Source of the DNA: Candidatus Ferrigenium bremense
GTDB lineage: Bacteria; Pseudomonadota; Gammaproteobacteria; Burkholderiales; Gallionellaceae
Assembly: GCA_019449635.1 (NCBI GenBank)
Contig: JAGRPI010000023.1
Span: forward strand, 62,001-126,000
DNA: 64,000 bases
Direction: 5' to 3'
Position numbers and translations under genes: made by a program. Position 1 is the first letter of the stretch. Each line of letters starts with the position of its first letter. Shown piece by piece: positions 1 to 9,077 of the stretch. Below the pieces are notes generated by a model. It was not told the DNA's origin. It made no database searches and was given only the letters and a program-made list of their open reading frames with translations.

Positions 1-2
1 CC

Positions 3-158
3 GTTGCCGGCAAGGCTGCCGAGAGTGCCGCCGCAGCCAAGAGCGAAAAACCTGCTGCACCCGTGAGTGAAAAACCCGCTTCAGCCGTAAGTGAAAAACC
101 AGCTGCGGCGACAGGCAAGCCTGACATGGGTGCCGCCGAAAAGAAGGCAGGCCACTAA
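3..158 (+). CDS. C-terminal end of an Ala/Lys/Pro-rich protein (5' truncated)
   Basis: The frame is open from the window edge to a TAA at 156-158, giving the last 51 residues of a protein whose start lies outside the window. The tail is low complexity, made of Ala, Lys, Pro, Ser and Glu, with the unit SEKPA three times at intervals of 8 to 9 residues. Such tails are usually flexible, charged extensions, so the folded part must lie upstream. It ends 10 bases before gph and could share its transcript. The function cannot be told from this fragment. Confidence 0.6.
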   Translation, partial: VAGKAAESAAAAKSEKPAAPVSEKPASAVSEKPAAATGKPDMGAAEKKAGH

Positions 159-168
159 CGGTACAGCC

Positions 169-873
169 ATGCAACAAGCTGCAGCCATCCGAAGATTTCC
201 CACGCCCGTCAGCGTGCGCGCCATCGTCGTCGACCTCGATGGCACGCTGCTGCACTCCGCACCGCAACTGGCGGAAGCGGCCAACCGCATGCTGCGCGAA
301 ATGGACTATGCACCCGTGCCGCAGGAATTGCTGGCCAGCTACATCGGCAACGGCGTCGGCTGGCTGGTGAAGCGCGCCTTGACCGGCGAGATGCATGCCA
401 CGCCGGATGCCGCACTGTACGAACATGCCATGCCGATCTTCGAAAAACATTACACCGGACTGTTGCTCGGCAGCAAGCCGTACGACGGCGTGATCGAAGG
501 CCTGGAAGCGATGCGCGCGGCGGGTTTCCCGCTGGGCTGCATCACCAACAAGGCGGCGCGTTTCACCGGGCCGCTGCTGGAAGGCACCGGCCTCGCGAAG
601 TATTTCGGGATCGTCGTATCCGGCGACACGCTGCCGGAAAAGAAACCGCATCCGTTGCCGCTGCAGCACGCCGCAGAATTTTTCGGGGTACCGCTCGGGC
701 AGTTGCTGCTGATCGGCGATTCGCTGAACGACACCCTTGCGGCGCGCGCCGCCGGTTGCCCGGTGTTCTGCGTGCCTTACGGTTACAATCACGGCGAACC
801 GGCGGAAACCCTGGACACGGACGCGGTGATCGCCGATCTGTCCGCCGCCCTGCCGCTCATAAGGCACGTTTGA
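169..873 (+). CDS. gph: phosphoglycolate phosphatase, HAD superfamily
   Basis: A 234-residue HAD hydrolase that dephosphorylates 2-phosphoglycolate, a product of Rubisco oxygenation and of DNA-damage repair. Visible motifs are the nucleophile motif VVDLDGTLL near residue 17, the Thr motif CITNK near residue 126, the Lys of EKKPHP and the acidic pair in [10 protein letters not shown] near residue 183, with a helical cap between. The ATG at 169 is chosen because the earlier in-frame ATG at 91 overlaps the upstream gene. No clear ribosome binding site precedes it, so coupling to the gene before is possible. A gph-trpE order is common in betaproteobacteria. The name within the HAD family rests partly on that context. 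Confidence 0.85.
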   Translation: MQQAAAIRRFPTPVSVRAIVVDLDGTLLHSAPQLAEAANRMLREMDYAPVPQELLASYIGNGVGWLVKRALTGEMHATPDAALYEHAMPIFEKHYTGLLLGSKPYDGVIEGLEAMRAAGFPLGCITNKAARFTGPLLEGTGLAKYFGIVVSGDTLPEKKPHPLPLQHAAEFFGVPLGQLLLIGDSLNDTLAARAAGCPVFCVPYGYNHGEPAETLDTDAVIADLSAALPLIRHV

Positions 874-875
874 AC

Positions 876-926
876 ATGACACATCAACACCTCCATTTCT
901 CGAAGACCCCCTGCTGGCGATGGTGA
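876..926 (+). CDS. trpL: candidate trp operon leader peptide (16 aa)
   Basis: Two bases after the gph stop an ATG opens a 16-codon frame reading [16 protein letters not shown] and stopping at TGA 924-926. Two of the last three codons are UGG (Trp), the arrangement expected of a peptide that senses charged tRNA-Trp, and trpE starts 62 bases downstream. An AAGG at 861-864 could serve as a weak ribosome binding site, or translation may be coupled to gph. Short frames arise by chance, but Trp is rare and the position is exactly right. No conventional U-rich terminator follows, so the mechanism is open. Confidence 0.5.
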   Translation: MTHQHLHFSKTPCWRW

Positions 927-984
927 GCGCTGCCTCACCGGACGCCTCGCGTCCACGCGTCGTCTTCGAAACAACACAGGAGGT
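889..984 (+). promoter_or_regulatory. structured trpE leader, possible attenuator
   Basis: Between the leader peptide codons and trpE there are three possible stems. GGTGAG 922-927 pairs with CTCACC 934-939 and overlaps the second Trp codon and the stop. GGACGC 940-945 pairs with GCGTCC 949-954. TCGAAGAC 900-907 pairs with GTCTTCGA 962-969 around both. In addition ACCTCC at 889-894, inside the leader coding region, is complementary to GGAGGT at 979-984, the trpE ribosome binding site. Ribosome position on the leader could therefore change access to trpE. No run of T follows a stem, so classical intrinsic attenuation is not shown. Confidence 0.4.
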
Positions 985-988
985 TTTT

Positions 989-2491
989 ATGCTGCAACCC
1001 ATCACCGAACAAGAATTCAATACGCTTGCACAGCAAGGCTACAACCGCATCCCGCTGGTATGCGAAACCTTTGCCGACCTGGACACGCCGCTGTCGCTGT
1101 ACCTCAAGCTCGCCAACCAGCCTTATTCCTACCTGCTGGAATCGGTGCAGGGCGGCGAACGCTTCGGGCGTTATTCCTTCATCGGCCTGCCTGCCGATAC
1201 GCGCCTCACGGTGCGCGGCAAACAGGTCACGCTGACGCACCTCCATCAGGATGCCGTGGAATCCATAGAGACCACACACGAAGTCGAGAATCCGCTGGAT
1301 TTCATCCGCGAATACCAGACGCGTTTCAAGGTCGCCGCGCTGCCAGGCCTGCCGCGCTTCTGCGGCGGGCTGGCAGGCTATTTCGGCTACGACACGATCC
1401 GCTACATCGAGCCGCGCCTCGCCAAAACAAGAAAGCCAGACACAATAGGCACGCCCGATATCCTGCTGATGCTCACCGAGCAGTTGGCGGTGGTGGACAA
1501 CCTCACCGGCAAGCTCACCTTCATCGTCTATGCCAACCCGGAACAGGCCGACGCCTACACACTGGCCAAACAGCGCCTGCATGAACTGACGACGCGCCTG
1601 CGCCAGCCGGTGGACATCCCGCACGCGCCGCCGATGCATGGCGGTGAAGCGCGCTCGGAATTCGGCGAGGCCGCGTTCAAACAGGCAGTTGTAAAGGCCA
1701 AGCAATACATCTTCGACGGCGACATCATGCAGGTGGTGCTGGCGCAACGCATGGCGCAGCCGTTCCCCGCATCACCGCTGTCGCTGTACCGCGCGCTGCG
1801 CAGCGTCAATCCCTCGCCGTACATGTTCTATTACGACATGGGCGATCATCATGTGGTCGGCGCGTCGCCGGAGATCCTGGTGCGGTTGGAACATGATACC
1901 GTCACGGTGCGCCCGATCGCCGGGACGCGTCCGCGCGGCAAGACGCCGCAGCAGGACGTTGAACTCGCGCAGGAGCTGCTCGCCGACCCGAAGGAGCTCG
2001 CCGAGCACCTGATGCTGATCGACCTCGGGCGCAACGACATCGGGCGCGTCGCGCAGAACGGCACGGTGGCGCTCACCGAGAAGATGATCATCGAGCGCTA
2101 CTCGCACGTGATGCATATCGTCTCCAACGTCGAGGCCACACTCAAGCCCGGCTTCTCTGCGATGGATGTGCTCAAGGCCACCTTTCCCGCCGGCACGGTC
2201 AGCGGCGCGGCCAAGGTGCGCGCGATGGAGATCATCGACGAACTGGAACCGAGCAAGCGCGGCATCTATGCCGGTGCGGTCGGCTACCTCGGCTTCAACG
2301 GCGACATGGATCTGGCCATCGCGTTACGCACCGCCGTGGTGAAGGACGGCATGCTGTACGTGCAGGCAGGTGCCGGCATCGTCGCCGACTCGGTGCCGGA
2401 CAGCGAATGGACCGAGACGCAGAACAAGGCGCGCGCCGTGCTGCGCGCCGCGGAGATGGTGCTGGCAGGTCTCGATAGCGGCCTGGAGTAG
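989..2491 (+). CDS. trpE: anthranilate synthase component I
   Basis: The 500-residue chorismate-using subunit of anthranilate synthase, which commits chorismate to tryptophan with ammonia supplied by TrpG. The N-terminal regulatory region contains [16 protein letters not shown], the tryptophan-binding segment of the family. The C-terminal chorismate-binding domain shows [20 protein letters not shown], the [11 protein letters not shown] segment and the GAGIVADS motif near the end. The ATG at 989 is preceded by AGGAGG at 978-983 with five-base spacing, which decides against the in-frame ATG at 920. The next gene starts two bases after the stop. Feedback inhibition by Trp is expected from the family. 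Confidence 0.96.
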   Translation: MLQPITEQEFNTLAQQGYNRIPLVCETFADLDTPLSLYLKLANQPYSYLLESVQGGERFGRYSFIGLPADTRLTVRGKQVTLTHLHQDAVESIETTHEVENPLDFIREYQTRFKVAALPGLPRFCGGLAGYFGYDTIRYIEPRLAKTRKPDTIGTPDILLMLTEQLAVVDNLTGKLTFIVYANPEQADAYTLAKQRLHELTTRLRQPVDIPHAPPMHGGEARSEFGEAAFKQAVVKAKQYIFDGDIMQVVLAQRMAQPFPASPLSLYRALRSVNPSPYMFYYDMGDHHVVGASPEILVRLEHDTVTVRPIAGTRPRGKTPQQDVELAQELLADPKELAEHLMLIDLGRNDIGRVAQNGTVALTEKMIIERYSHVMHIVSNVEATLKPGFSAMDVLKATFPAGTVSGAAKVRAMEIIDELEPSKRGIYAGAVGYLGFNGDMDLAIALRTAVVKDGMLYVQAGAGIVADSVPDSEWTETQNKARAVLRAAEMVLAGLDSGLE

Positions 2492-2493
2492 CG

Positions 2494-4101
2494 ATGCTCC
2501 GGCTCACCGAAGTCAAACTGCCCATCGGCCACCCCGAGGAGGACATCAGCAGTACCATCGTCAAGCGGCTGGACATTCCCGCTGGCGACCTGCTGAGTTA
2601 CCGCATCTTCCGGCGCGGCGTGGATGCGCGCAAGAAGAGCAACATCCTGTTCACCTATACGCTGGATGTGGCAGTGCGCAATGAAGCGGAGGTTCTCGCG
2701 CGCCTCGGCAGCGACCCGCACGTCAGACCCGCGCCGGACATCAGCTACCATTTCGTCACTCATGCACCCGCGCAACTCGACTCTCGTCCGGTCGTGATCG
2801 GCATGGGACCCGCTGGCCTGTTCGCCGGTCTGATCCTCGCTCAGTCGGGCTTCCGCCCGCTGATACTGGAACGCGGCAAGGCGGTTCGCGAAAGAACCAA
2901 GGACACCTTCGGCCTGTGGCGGCAGGGCGTGCTCAACCCGGAATCGAACGTGCAGTTCGGCGAAGGCGGCGCGGGCACATTCTCCGACGGCAAGTTGCAC
3001 AGCCAGATCAAGGATCCCCGGCACTTGGGCAGGAAAGTGCTGGAGGAATTCGTCAAGGCGGGTGCACCGGAAGAAATCCTGTATGTCGGCAAGCCGCACA
3101 TCGGCACGTTCCGCCTGGTAAGCATGGTGGAGAAGATGCGCGAGACCATCCAGTCGCTGGGCGGCGAGATCCGCTTCCAGAGCCGCGTGGATGACATCGA
3201 AATTGAGAACGGAAAAGTATGTGGCGTAGTGCTCGCCGGCGGCGAACGCATCGCCACGAACCATCTGGTGCTGGCGGTTGGGCACAGCGCGCGCGACACT
3301 TTCGAGATGATCCACAAACGCGGCGTGTATATCGAGGCAAAACCGTTCTCGATCGGCTTCCGCATCGAGCATCCGCAGTCGCTGATCGACCGCGCGCGCT
3401 ACGGCGACAACGCGGGGAACCCGCTGCTCGGCGCGGCGGACTACAAGCTGGTGCACCACGCCAGCAACGGGCGCTCGGTATACAGCTTCTGCATGTGTCC
3501 CGGCGGCACGGTGGTCGCCGCCACCTCGGAAGCGGGGCGAGTGGTCACCAACGGCATGAGCCAGTATTCGCGCAACGAGCGCAACGCCAACAGCGGCATC
3601 GTAGTCGGCATCACCCCCGAGCAGGATTACCCCGGCGATCCTTTGGCGGGCATCGAATTCCAGCGCCGCTGGGAATCGCGCGCCTATGAGCTGGGCGGCG
3701 GAAACTACCAGGCTCCCGGGCAACTGGTCGGCGATTTCCTCGCGGGCCGGCCTTCGCGCAACTTTGGCGCTGTGCAGCCGTCTTATACGCCAGGCGTGCA
3801 TTTATGCGACCTGAGCAGCGCGTTGCCGGACTATGCGATCGCCGCGATCCGCGAAGCGCTGCCCGCCTTCGCGAAACAGATCAGGGGATTCGATTTGGCA
3901 GACGCGGTGCTGACCGGCGTGGAAACGCGTACCTCGTCGCCGATCCGCATCAAGCGCCATGACGACGATTTGCAAAGCATCAACACCCGGGGGCTGTACC
4001 CCGCCGGGGAAGGCGCGGGCTACGCGGGCGGCATCCTCTCCGCGGCGGTGGACGGCATCCGGGTTGCCGAAGCGGTGGCGTTGAGTATGATAGGCCGATA
4101 G
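2494..4101 (+). CDS. FAD-dependent dehydrogenase (COG2509-type)
   Basis: A 535-residue flavoprotein inserted between trpE and trpG. The first 90 residues form a small N-terminal domain containing YRIFRRGVDARKKS, typical of this uncharacterised family. A Rossmann FAD motif VVIGMGPAGLFAGL follows near residue 96, with the acidic residue of LILERG ending the second strand. The VQFGEGGAGTFSDGKL segment near residue 150 and the closing GEGAGYAGGI are also conserved. Family members are annotated as NAD(P)/FAD-dependent oxidoreductases and their substrate is unknown. The two-base spacing from trpE implies cotranscription, but no link to tryptophan synthesis is known to me. It is probably cytosolic, since there is no signal peptide. 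Confidence 0.8.
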   Translation: MLRLTEVKLPIGHPEEDISSTIVKRLDIPAGDLLSYRIFRRGVDARKKSNILFTYTLDVAVRNEAEVLARLGSDPHVRPAPDISYHFVTHAPAQLDSRPVVIGMGPAGLFAGLILAQSGFRPLILERGKAVRERTKDTFGLWRQGVLNPESNVQFGEGGAGTFSDGKLHSQIKDPRHLGRKVLEEFVKAGAPEEILYVGKPHIGTFRLVSMVEKMRETIQSLGGEIRFQSRVDDIEIENGKVCGVVLAGGERIATNHLVLAVGHSARDTFEMIHKRGVYIEAKPFSIGFRIEHPQSLIDRARYGDNAGNPLLGAADYKLVHHASNGRSVYSFCMCPGGTVVAATSEAGRVVTNGMSQYSRNERNANSGIVVGITPEQDYPGDPLAGIEFQRRWESRAYELGGGNYQAPGQLVGDFLAGRPSRNFGAVQPSYTPGVHLCDLSSALPDYAIAAIREALPAFAKQIRGFDLADAVLTGVETRTSSPIRIKRHDDDLQSINTRGLYPAGEGAGYAGGILSAAVDGIRVAEAVALSMIGR

Positions 4102-4114
4102 GATTACAAAAACA

Positions 4115-4177
4115 CCGTTCGCCCTGAGCTTGTCGAAGGGCCGGACGTTCATGCTTCGACAAGCTCAGCACGAACGG
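4115..4177. repeat. CTTCGACAAGCTCAG-type inverted repeat
   Basis: A 63-bp hairpin between the FAD dehydrogenase and trpG. CCGTTCG and CGAACGG form the outer arms, and GAGCTTGTCGAAG pairs with CTTCGACAAGCTC inside. Related copies occur at 59815-59987 and in shortened form inside tatD near 37755. It interrupts the trp gene cluster and could act as a partial terminator or mRNA stabiliser. Confidence 0.8.
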
Positions 4178-4212
4178 CTTTTGTTGAAGCGTTAATACGA
4201 AACGAGAAAATT

Positions 4213-4782
4213 ATGCTTTTGATGATCGACAATTACGATTCCTTCACCTACAACCTGGTGCAGTATTTTGCCGAGCTCGGCAGCGATGTGGTGGTGCGCC
4301 GCAACGACGAGGTCACGGTCGAACAGATCGAAACCATGAACCCGCAGCATATCGTGGTATCGCCCGGCCCGTGCACGCCGAACGAGGCGGGCGTGTCGGT
4401 GGCAGCGATCCAGCGCTTCGCCGGCAAGGTGCCCATCCTCGGCGTGTGCCTCGGCCACCAGAGCATCGGCCAGGCATTTGGCGGAAAAATCGTTCACGCC
4501 AGGCAGTTGATGCACGGCAAGACCTCGGCGATCCATCACAACAACAACAGCGTGTTCACCGGTCTGCCGAACCCGTTCACCGCGACGCGTTACCACTCGC
4601 TGGTGATCGAGCGCGAAACCTTGCCGGACTGCCTGGAGATCACCGCATGGACCGATGATGGCGAGATCATGGGCGTACGCCACAGGACGCTGGCAGTGCA
4701 CGGCGTGCAATTCCATCCGGAATCCATCCTGACAGAGCACGGGCACGACATGCTGGACAATTTTCTGAAAGGAAAAAAATAA
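4213..4782 (+). CDS. trpG: anthranilate synthase component II (glutamine amidotransferase)
   Basis: A 189-residue class I glutamine amidotransferase that hands ammonia from glutamine to TrpE. The start reads [14 protein letters not shown], the nucleophile Cys lies in [16 protein letters not shown] near residue 79, and the catalytic His-Glu pair is in [13 protein letters not shown] near residue 170. Full length for the family. The same protein often serves p-aminobenzoate synthase (PabA), so it may be amphibolic. It is two bases upstream of trpD, indicating an operon. Confidence 0.95.
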   Translation: MLLMIDNYDSFTYNLVQYFAELGSDVVVRRNDEVTVEQIETMNPQHIVVSPGPCTPNEAGVSVAAIQRFAGKVPILGVCLGHQSIGQAFGGKIVHARQLMHGKTSAIHHNNNSVFTGLPNPFTATRYHSLVIERETLPDCLEITAWTDDGEIMGVRHRTLAVHGVQFHPESILTEHGHDMLDNFLKGKK

Positions 4783-4784
4783 CC

Positions 4785-5813
4785 ATGATGACACCGCAGC
4801 AAGCCCTCGCCCGCCTGATCGATCAGCGCGAAATCTTTTACGATGAAATGCTGTCGCTGATGCGCCAGATCATGAGCGGCGAAGTCACGCCGGCGCAGAT
4901 CGCCGGCATCCTCGTCGGCCTGCGGGTCAAGAAGGAAACCATAGGGGAAATCTCCGCAGCTGCATTCGTGATGCGCGAGTTCGCCGCCAAGGTGCAGGTC
5001 GCCGACCGATCCCATCTGGTCGACACTTGCGGCACCGGCGGCGATGCGGCGCACACCTTCAACATCTCCACCGCCAGCGCGCTGGTCGCGGCGGCGGCGG
5101 GAGCTCATGTGTCCAAGCACGGTGGGCGCTCGGTATCCTCGACTTGCGGGTCGGCGGACGTGCTGGAAAAACTCGGCGTCAACCTCAACCTGACCCCGGA
5201 GCAGGTCGGATCATGCATAGATCAGATCGGCATCGGTTTCATGTTCGCCCCCAACTTTCACGGCGCGATGAAATACGCAGCGCCGGTGCGTCGCGAACTC
5301 GGGGTGCGCACCATTTTCAATGTGCTGGGGCCGCTGACCAATCCCGCCGGCGCCGATAACCAGGTAATGGGCGTATTCCATCCCGACCTGGTCGGCATCC
5401 AGGCTCGGGTGCTGCAACGCCTCGGCAGCCGCCACGTGCTGGTGGTGCACGGCGCGGACGGCATGGACGAGATTTCCATCAGCGAAGGCACTTACGTCGC
5501 CGAACTGAAAGGCGGCGAAATCAGCGAATACACCGTGCATCCGAGCGACTTCGGCCTACCCAGCGCACCCATCGGCATGCTGCGCGTCGTCAATGCCGAC
5601 GAGGCGTGCGAAAAATTACTGGGCGTGTTGAACAACGAAGTCGGCGCGCCGCGCGACATCGTGCAACTGAATGCCGGTGCGGCGATCTACGTGGCGGGGC
5701 TGGCCGCCACGCTCAAGGAAGGCGTCGCAAAGGCTGACCGTGTGATTGCCAGCGGCGCGGCGAAAGCCAAGCTGGACCAGCTCATCGCGCTGAGCAACAG
5801 CCTCAAGGCTTGA
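4785..5813 (+). CDS. trpD: anthranilate phosphoribosyltransferase
   Basis: A 342-residue enzyme that joins anthranilate to phosphoribosyl pyrophosphate, the second step of tryptophan synthesis. The PRPP site [13 protein letters not shown] is near residue 82, followed by [10 protein letters not shown], and the later [10 protein letters not shown] and [10 protein letters not shown] segments are conserved. Length matches the family. ATG codons lie at 4785 and 4788 and the first is used here. The 3' end overlaps the convergent epimerase gene by 11 bases. trpC, which often follows in related bacteria, is not next to it. Confidence 0.95.
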   Translation: MMTPQQALARLIDQREIFYDEMLSLMRQIMSGEVTPAQIAGILVGLRVKKETIGEISAAAFVMREFAAKVQVADRSHLVDTCGTGGDAAHTFNISTASALVAAAAGAHVSKHGGRSVSSTCGSADVLEKLGVNLNLTPEQVGSCIDQIGIGFMFAPNFHGAMKYAAPVRRELGVRTIFNVLGPLTNPAGADNQVMGVFHPDLVGIQARVLQRLGSRHVLVVHGADGMDEISISEGTYVAELKGGEISEYTVHPSDFGLPSAPIGMLRVVNADEACEKLLGVLNNEVGAPRDIVQLNAGAAIYVAGLAATLKEGVAKADRVIASGAAKAKLDQLIALSNSLKA

Positions 5814-6669
5814 ATCCGCCAAGCATGTCCGCCACCACCGGATAACGTAACCGCACTCCCAACTCCCGCTTCATGCGCCGATTGGTCAGCTGCCGTGATT
5901 CGTTCATGAATGACAGCAGAGCCTCCGGCAACACGCGCTGCGCCTCGGCACGGCTGACGCGCGGCGGGTGCGGCAAACCGAGCACATCCGCCACGGCATC
6001 GAAATAGTCGCCCATCTTCAACCGGCTGTCGTCGCTGGCGTGATACACGCGGCACGCCTTCCCATATCGCAATGCCGCCGCCGCGATGCGTGCCAGATCG
6101 TCGGCATGGATGTGATTGGTATAACTGTCCTCGCTGTCGAAGATGCACGGCAAACCCTGCTGCAGGCGCTCCAGCGGCAGGCGGTCGGCGGCATAAATAC
6201 CCGGCACGCGCAGGATGCTGGCCTTCACCCGATTGCGTCTCGCCCAGTTGCGGATTTGCCTCTCGGCATCGGCACGGCGCTGCGCGCGCACCGTTTGCGG
6301 ACCGAGCGGATGCGCTTCGTTCACGACTGCGCCGCCGCAGTCGCCATATACGCCGCTGGTGCTGATGTACACCAGCCGCTCCGGCAATTTCCTGAGCGAC
6401 AGCGCTGCAAGCAGGCGGCGGGTACGCGTATCGCGCGTGCCGCTATTCGCAGGAGGGGCGAAGTGCAGCACGGCATCCGCTATTCCCGCGATACGCGCGA
6501 GGCTGGCATGATCATCCAGGTCGCCGGGGATCGGCAGCACACCGAGCGCGCGCAATTTTTCGCGGCAGGCCGGATTACGCACCAGGGCATATATCCGGTA
6601 GCGGCGTGCCAGCAAAGGAATGGCGCGCATCGCCACGTCCCCGCAGCCGATGATCAGCAGGCGTTTCAT
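5803..6669 (-). CDS. NAD-dependent epimerase/dehydratase family protein (extended SDR)
   Basis: A 288-residue protein beginning [19 protein letters not shown], a Rossmann-type nucleotide-binding turn, and carrying [15 protein letters not shown] near residue 100, the region of the SDR active site. The usual YxxxK is not obvious, so it belongs to an atypical SDR group whose members are annotated as nucleoside-diphosphate-sugar epimerases without known substrate. It converges on trpD with an 11-base overlap. Its start lies 50 bases from the divergent 2Fe-2S reductase, so the two may share a control region. Confidence 0.75.
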   Translation of the reverse strand: MKRLLIIGCGDVAMRAIPLLARRYRIYALVRNPACREKLRALGVLPIPGDLDDHASLARIAGIADAVLHFAPPANSGTRDTRTRRLLAALSLRKLPERLVYISTSGVYGDCGGAVVNEAHPLGPQTVRAQRRADAERQIRNWARRNRVKASILRVPGIYAADRLPLERLQQGLPCIFDSEDSYTNHIHADDLARIAAAALRYGKACRVYHASDDSRLKMGDYFDAVADVLGLPHPPRVSRAEAQRVLPEALLSFMNESRQLTNRRMKRELGVRLRYPVVADMLGGFKP

Positions 6670-6719
6670 GGCATAATTATGCCTGCAATTCTCTTTTTAA
6701 ACGCCCTGGCAGTTTCATC

Positions 6720-7766
6720 ATGACCTTTCAAACCACCATCCAGCCGAGCGGCTACCACTTCCCCATCGAAGAGCACGAAACCATCCTTGAAGCCGCACTC
6801 AAGCACGGCTACACCCTGCCGTACAACTGCCGCGAAGGCGCATGCGGCATATGCAAGGGCAAGGTCATGGAGGGGCAGGTGGATCACGGCAGCTATCTGG
6901 GCAGCGCGCTGACGAATGCGGAAATAACGGCGGGCATGACATTATTCTGTTGCGCCAGACCGAAATCGGACCTGGTGATCGAATGCCGCACAGCCGGCAA
7001 GATCAACAATATTCCGGTAAGAACCATGCCCTGCCGCGTGCGCAAGATGTACCGCCTGGCAGATGACGTGATGGTGCTGCAGCTCGAATTACCCCCCGGT
7101 GAACAATTGCAGTTCCTGGCCGGGCAATACATCTCCATCCTGCCGAAAGACCAGAAGCCGCGCCCTTTTTCGCTGGCCAACGCGCCGCACAGCGGCGAAT
7201 TCCTCGAACTGCATATCCGCAAAGTCGAGGGCGGGGCTTTCACGCAGTATGTGTTCAACGAGATGAAAGAACGCAGCCTCCTGCGTTTCAAGGGGCCGCT
7301 CGGCGAATTCCATCTGCGCGAGGACTCGGACAAACCGGTCATCTTCATCGCCGATGGCACCGGTTTCGCGCCGGTCAAGGCGATGATCGAGCATGCGCTG
7401 CATATCGGCCTGCAACGTCCCATGCACCTCTACTGGGGCGGGCGCAGACCGTCCGATCTGTATATGCAGGAGAAGGCAAGGCAATGGGAAAGCAGCGGCA
7501 TCAAGTTCACTCCGGTGCTTGCCGCAGCCTTGCCGGAAGATGGCTGGCAAGGCAGGACCGGGCCGGTCCATCAGGCGGTGCTGGATGACTTCAATGACCT
7601 GTCCGGCCACGAAATCTACGCCTGCGGCACGCCGGCCATGGTGGATGCCGCACGCCGCGACTTCACCGCGCAGCGCGGTCTGCCGGATGCGTCGTTCTTC
7701 GCAAATGCGTTCGCCCCGACGACGGCATTCAACAACCCGTTCCAGGCATACAAGAGCCCGTTTTGA
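6720..7766 (+). CDS. 2Fe-2S ferredoxin-NAD(P)H reductase (AscD/CDP-6-deoxy-glucoseen reductase-like)
   Basis: A 348-residue electron-transfer flavoprotein. An N-terminal plant-type 2Fe-2S domain has the cysteine cluster CREGACGICKG near residue 38 and a fourth Cys in FCCARPKSD near residue 76. A ferredoxin-reductase domain follows, with the FAD motif RPFSLANAP near residue 150 and the NAD(P) motif IADGTGFAPVKAM near residue 204. The layout matches proteins annotated as CDP-6-deoxy-delta-3,4-glucoseen reductase in betaproteobacteria. There is no sugar-biosynthesis cluster here, so the physiological role is probably a general or oxygenase-linked reductase. No RBS better than weak purines precedes the ATG. 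Confidence 0.8.
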   Translation: MTFQTTIQPSGYHFPIEEHETILEAALKHGYTLPYNCREGACGICKGKVMEGQVDHGSYLGSALTNAEITAGMTLFCCARPKSDLVIECRTAGKINNIPVRTMPCRVRKMYRLADDVMVLQLELPPGEQLQFLAGQYISILPKDQKPRPFSLANAPHSGEFLELHIRKVEGGAFTQYVFNEMKERSLLRFKGPLGEFHLREDSDKPVIFIADGTGFAPVKAMIEHALHIGLQRPMHLYWGGRRPSDLYMQEKARQWESSGIKFTPVLAAALPEDGWQGRTGPVHQAVLDDFNDLSGHEIYACGTPAMVDAARRDFTAQRGLPDASFFANAFAPTTAFNNPFQAYKSPF

Positions 7767-7782
7767 CCAAAAAACGCAGTCG

Positions 7783-7872
7783 AGCCACGGATTTGCACGG
7801 ATAAACACTGATGAAATAAAGAACCCGGACGACGGCATTGTCATCCGTGTAAATCCGTGTTCATCCGTGGCT
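7783..7872. repeat. CCACGGAT inverted repeat, copy 1
   Basis: An inverted repeat with left arm AGCCACGGAT(n)CACGGAT and right arm ATCCGTG(n)ATCCGTGGCT around a unique centre, between the convergent reductase gene and hemY. It is the first of seven copies in the window (also at 11077, 24306, 37174, 47845, 50748 and 54973). Confidence 0.85.
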
Positions 7873-7898
7873 AACTGGTATCCCTGCTCTGTGCAGTT

Positions 7899-9077
7899 CT
7901 ATTCGCCGTTCGCCTTCAGCTCGGCCGCCTGCTGGTAATACCTGAGCGCCTCGTCGGCCTTGCCCGATTGTTCCGCGAGTTGCCCCAGCGCATGATAGGC
8001 CGCGTGCCTGGGAGACACGCTGATGCTGGCATCCAGGTAGTTCTGCGCCTTGCCCCACAGCTTCTGGTGCAGGCACAGCTTGCCGAGCGCGAGCAGCAGC
8101 CCGGCATCGTTCTTGTGCTGGCTGAGCCATTTCTCGGCCTGCTTGATCTGCTCGATCACTTCGCCGGACTGGCAATCGCCATACAGCGCGACCAGTTCGC
8201 TGTCCCATTGCGCATTCAGGCTATCGGAGAGCAATTGCTGCGCGAGCGGACTGCCGCCATGCTGGATCAGCGCGCGTGCGGCCGTGGCGGCGATCTTGCT
8301 GCGCCGCTTGAAATCGGCGGGGATATTTTTCAGGCAATCGGTCAACCCTGCCAGATCTTCCTGCTGGCGGATCTTTTCCAGCCAGGCCTGCTGGCGCAGT
8401 TGCGCCGCCACCGTCACGTCGATGGACTGGTGTTTCTCCAACTGATCGACCACGTTCAGCACCTCATCCCAGTTGCCCGCCTGTTGCTGCGCCTTGAGTT
8501 CCAGAGACAACACGCCGGGATGGTTCTTGACACCGCTGTCGCGCAACTCCCGCAGGGCATGCAGCGCGCCGCGCGAGTCGCGCTGATCGAGCATGAATTT
8601 GGTGGCCGCCATCAGGCGCATGGTGGAATCGCCGGCAGTCTTGCCCTCGGCGGCGGACAGATAGGCATCGCGTTTTTCATATTCGCGCAATTCGTGCGCG
8701 GAACGCGCCGCGATGATGGGATGCAGGGCGGAGGTATCACCCAATTCCATCGCGCGCGCGGAGGCCTTTTCCGCCGCGGCATAATGTCCCTCGAAGAATG
8801 CGCCGAGTGCATCATCCAGCAGCTCGCGCGCCTTGCCTTGCGCGCGCTCCAGACGGAATCTCCGCACATACGCCGGCAATTGCACGACCGCGAGCATCAG
8901 GCGCAGCAGCCCGTAGCCGAACACGAATGCGAGCATGAACAGGACGATGAACAGCGTGAACGACATCTCGATACGGTACGGCGGATACACCAGCAGCACG
9001 TAGGCCGGGTTATGCGAAGCCGTCACCAGCGCGACCGCGGCGGCGAACAGCAGCAGCATCCAGAGCAGGTATTTCAT
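7899..9077 (-). CDS. hemY: HemY-like TPR membrane protein
   Basis: A 392-residue inner-membrane protein with two N-terminal hydrophobic segments (residues 2-20 and about 38-62) and a long helical C-terminal part of tetratricopeptide repeats, for example ALGKLCLHQKLWGKAQNYLDA near residue 330. This is the HemY_N family found after hemX in proteobacteria. It is often listed with heme biosynthesis, but no enzymatic role has been shown for this family and it is unrelated to Bacillus HemY oxidase. Its start overlaps the hemX stop by four bases (ATGA), so the two are translationally coupled. Confidence 0.85.
   Translation of the reverse strand: MKYLLWMLLLFAAAVALVTASHNPAYVLLVYPPYRIEMSFTLFIVLFMLAFVFGYGLLRLMLAVVQLPAYVRRFRLERAQGKARELLDDALGAFFEGHYAAAEKASARAMELGDTSALHPIIAARSAHELREYEKRDAYLSAAEGKTAGDSTMRLMAATKFMLDQRDSRGALHALRELRDSGVKNHPGVLSLELKAQQQAGNWDEVLNVVDQLEKHQSIDVTVAAQLRQQAWLEKIRQQEDLAGLTDCLKNIPADFKRRSKIAATAARALIQHGGSPLAQQLLSDSLNAQWDSELVALYGDCQSGEVIEQIKQAEKWLSQHKNDAGLLLALGKLCLHQKLWGKAQNYLDASISVSPRHAAYHALGQLAEQSGKADEALRYYQQAAELKANGE

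Noticed and set aside
5803-5813. Frameshift at the trpD/epimerase junction
   Set aside because: Both proteins have family-like ends. The 11-base convergent overlap is ordinary.
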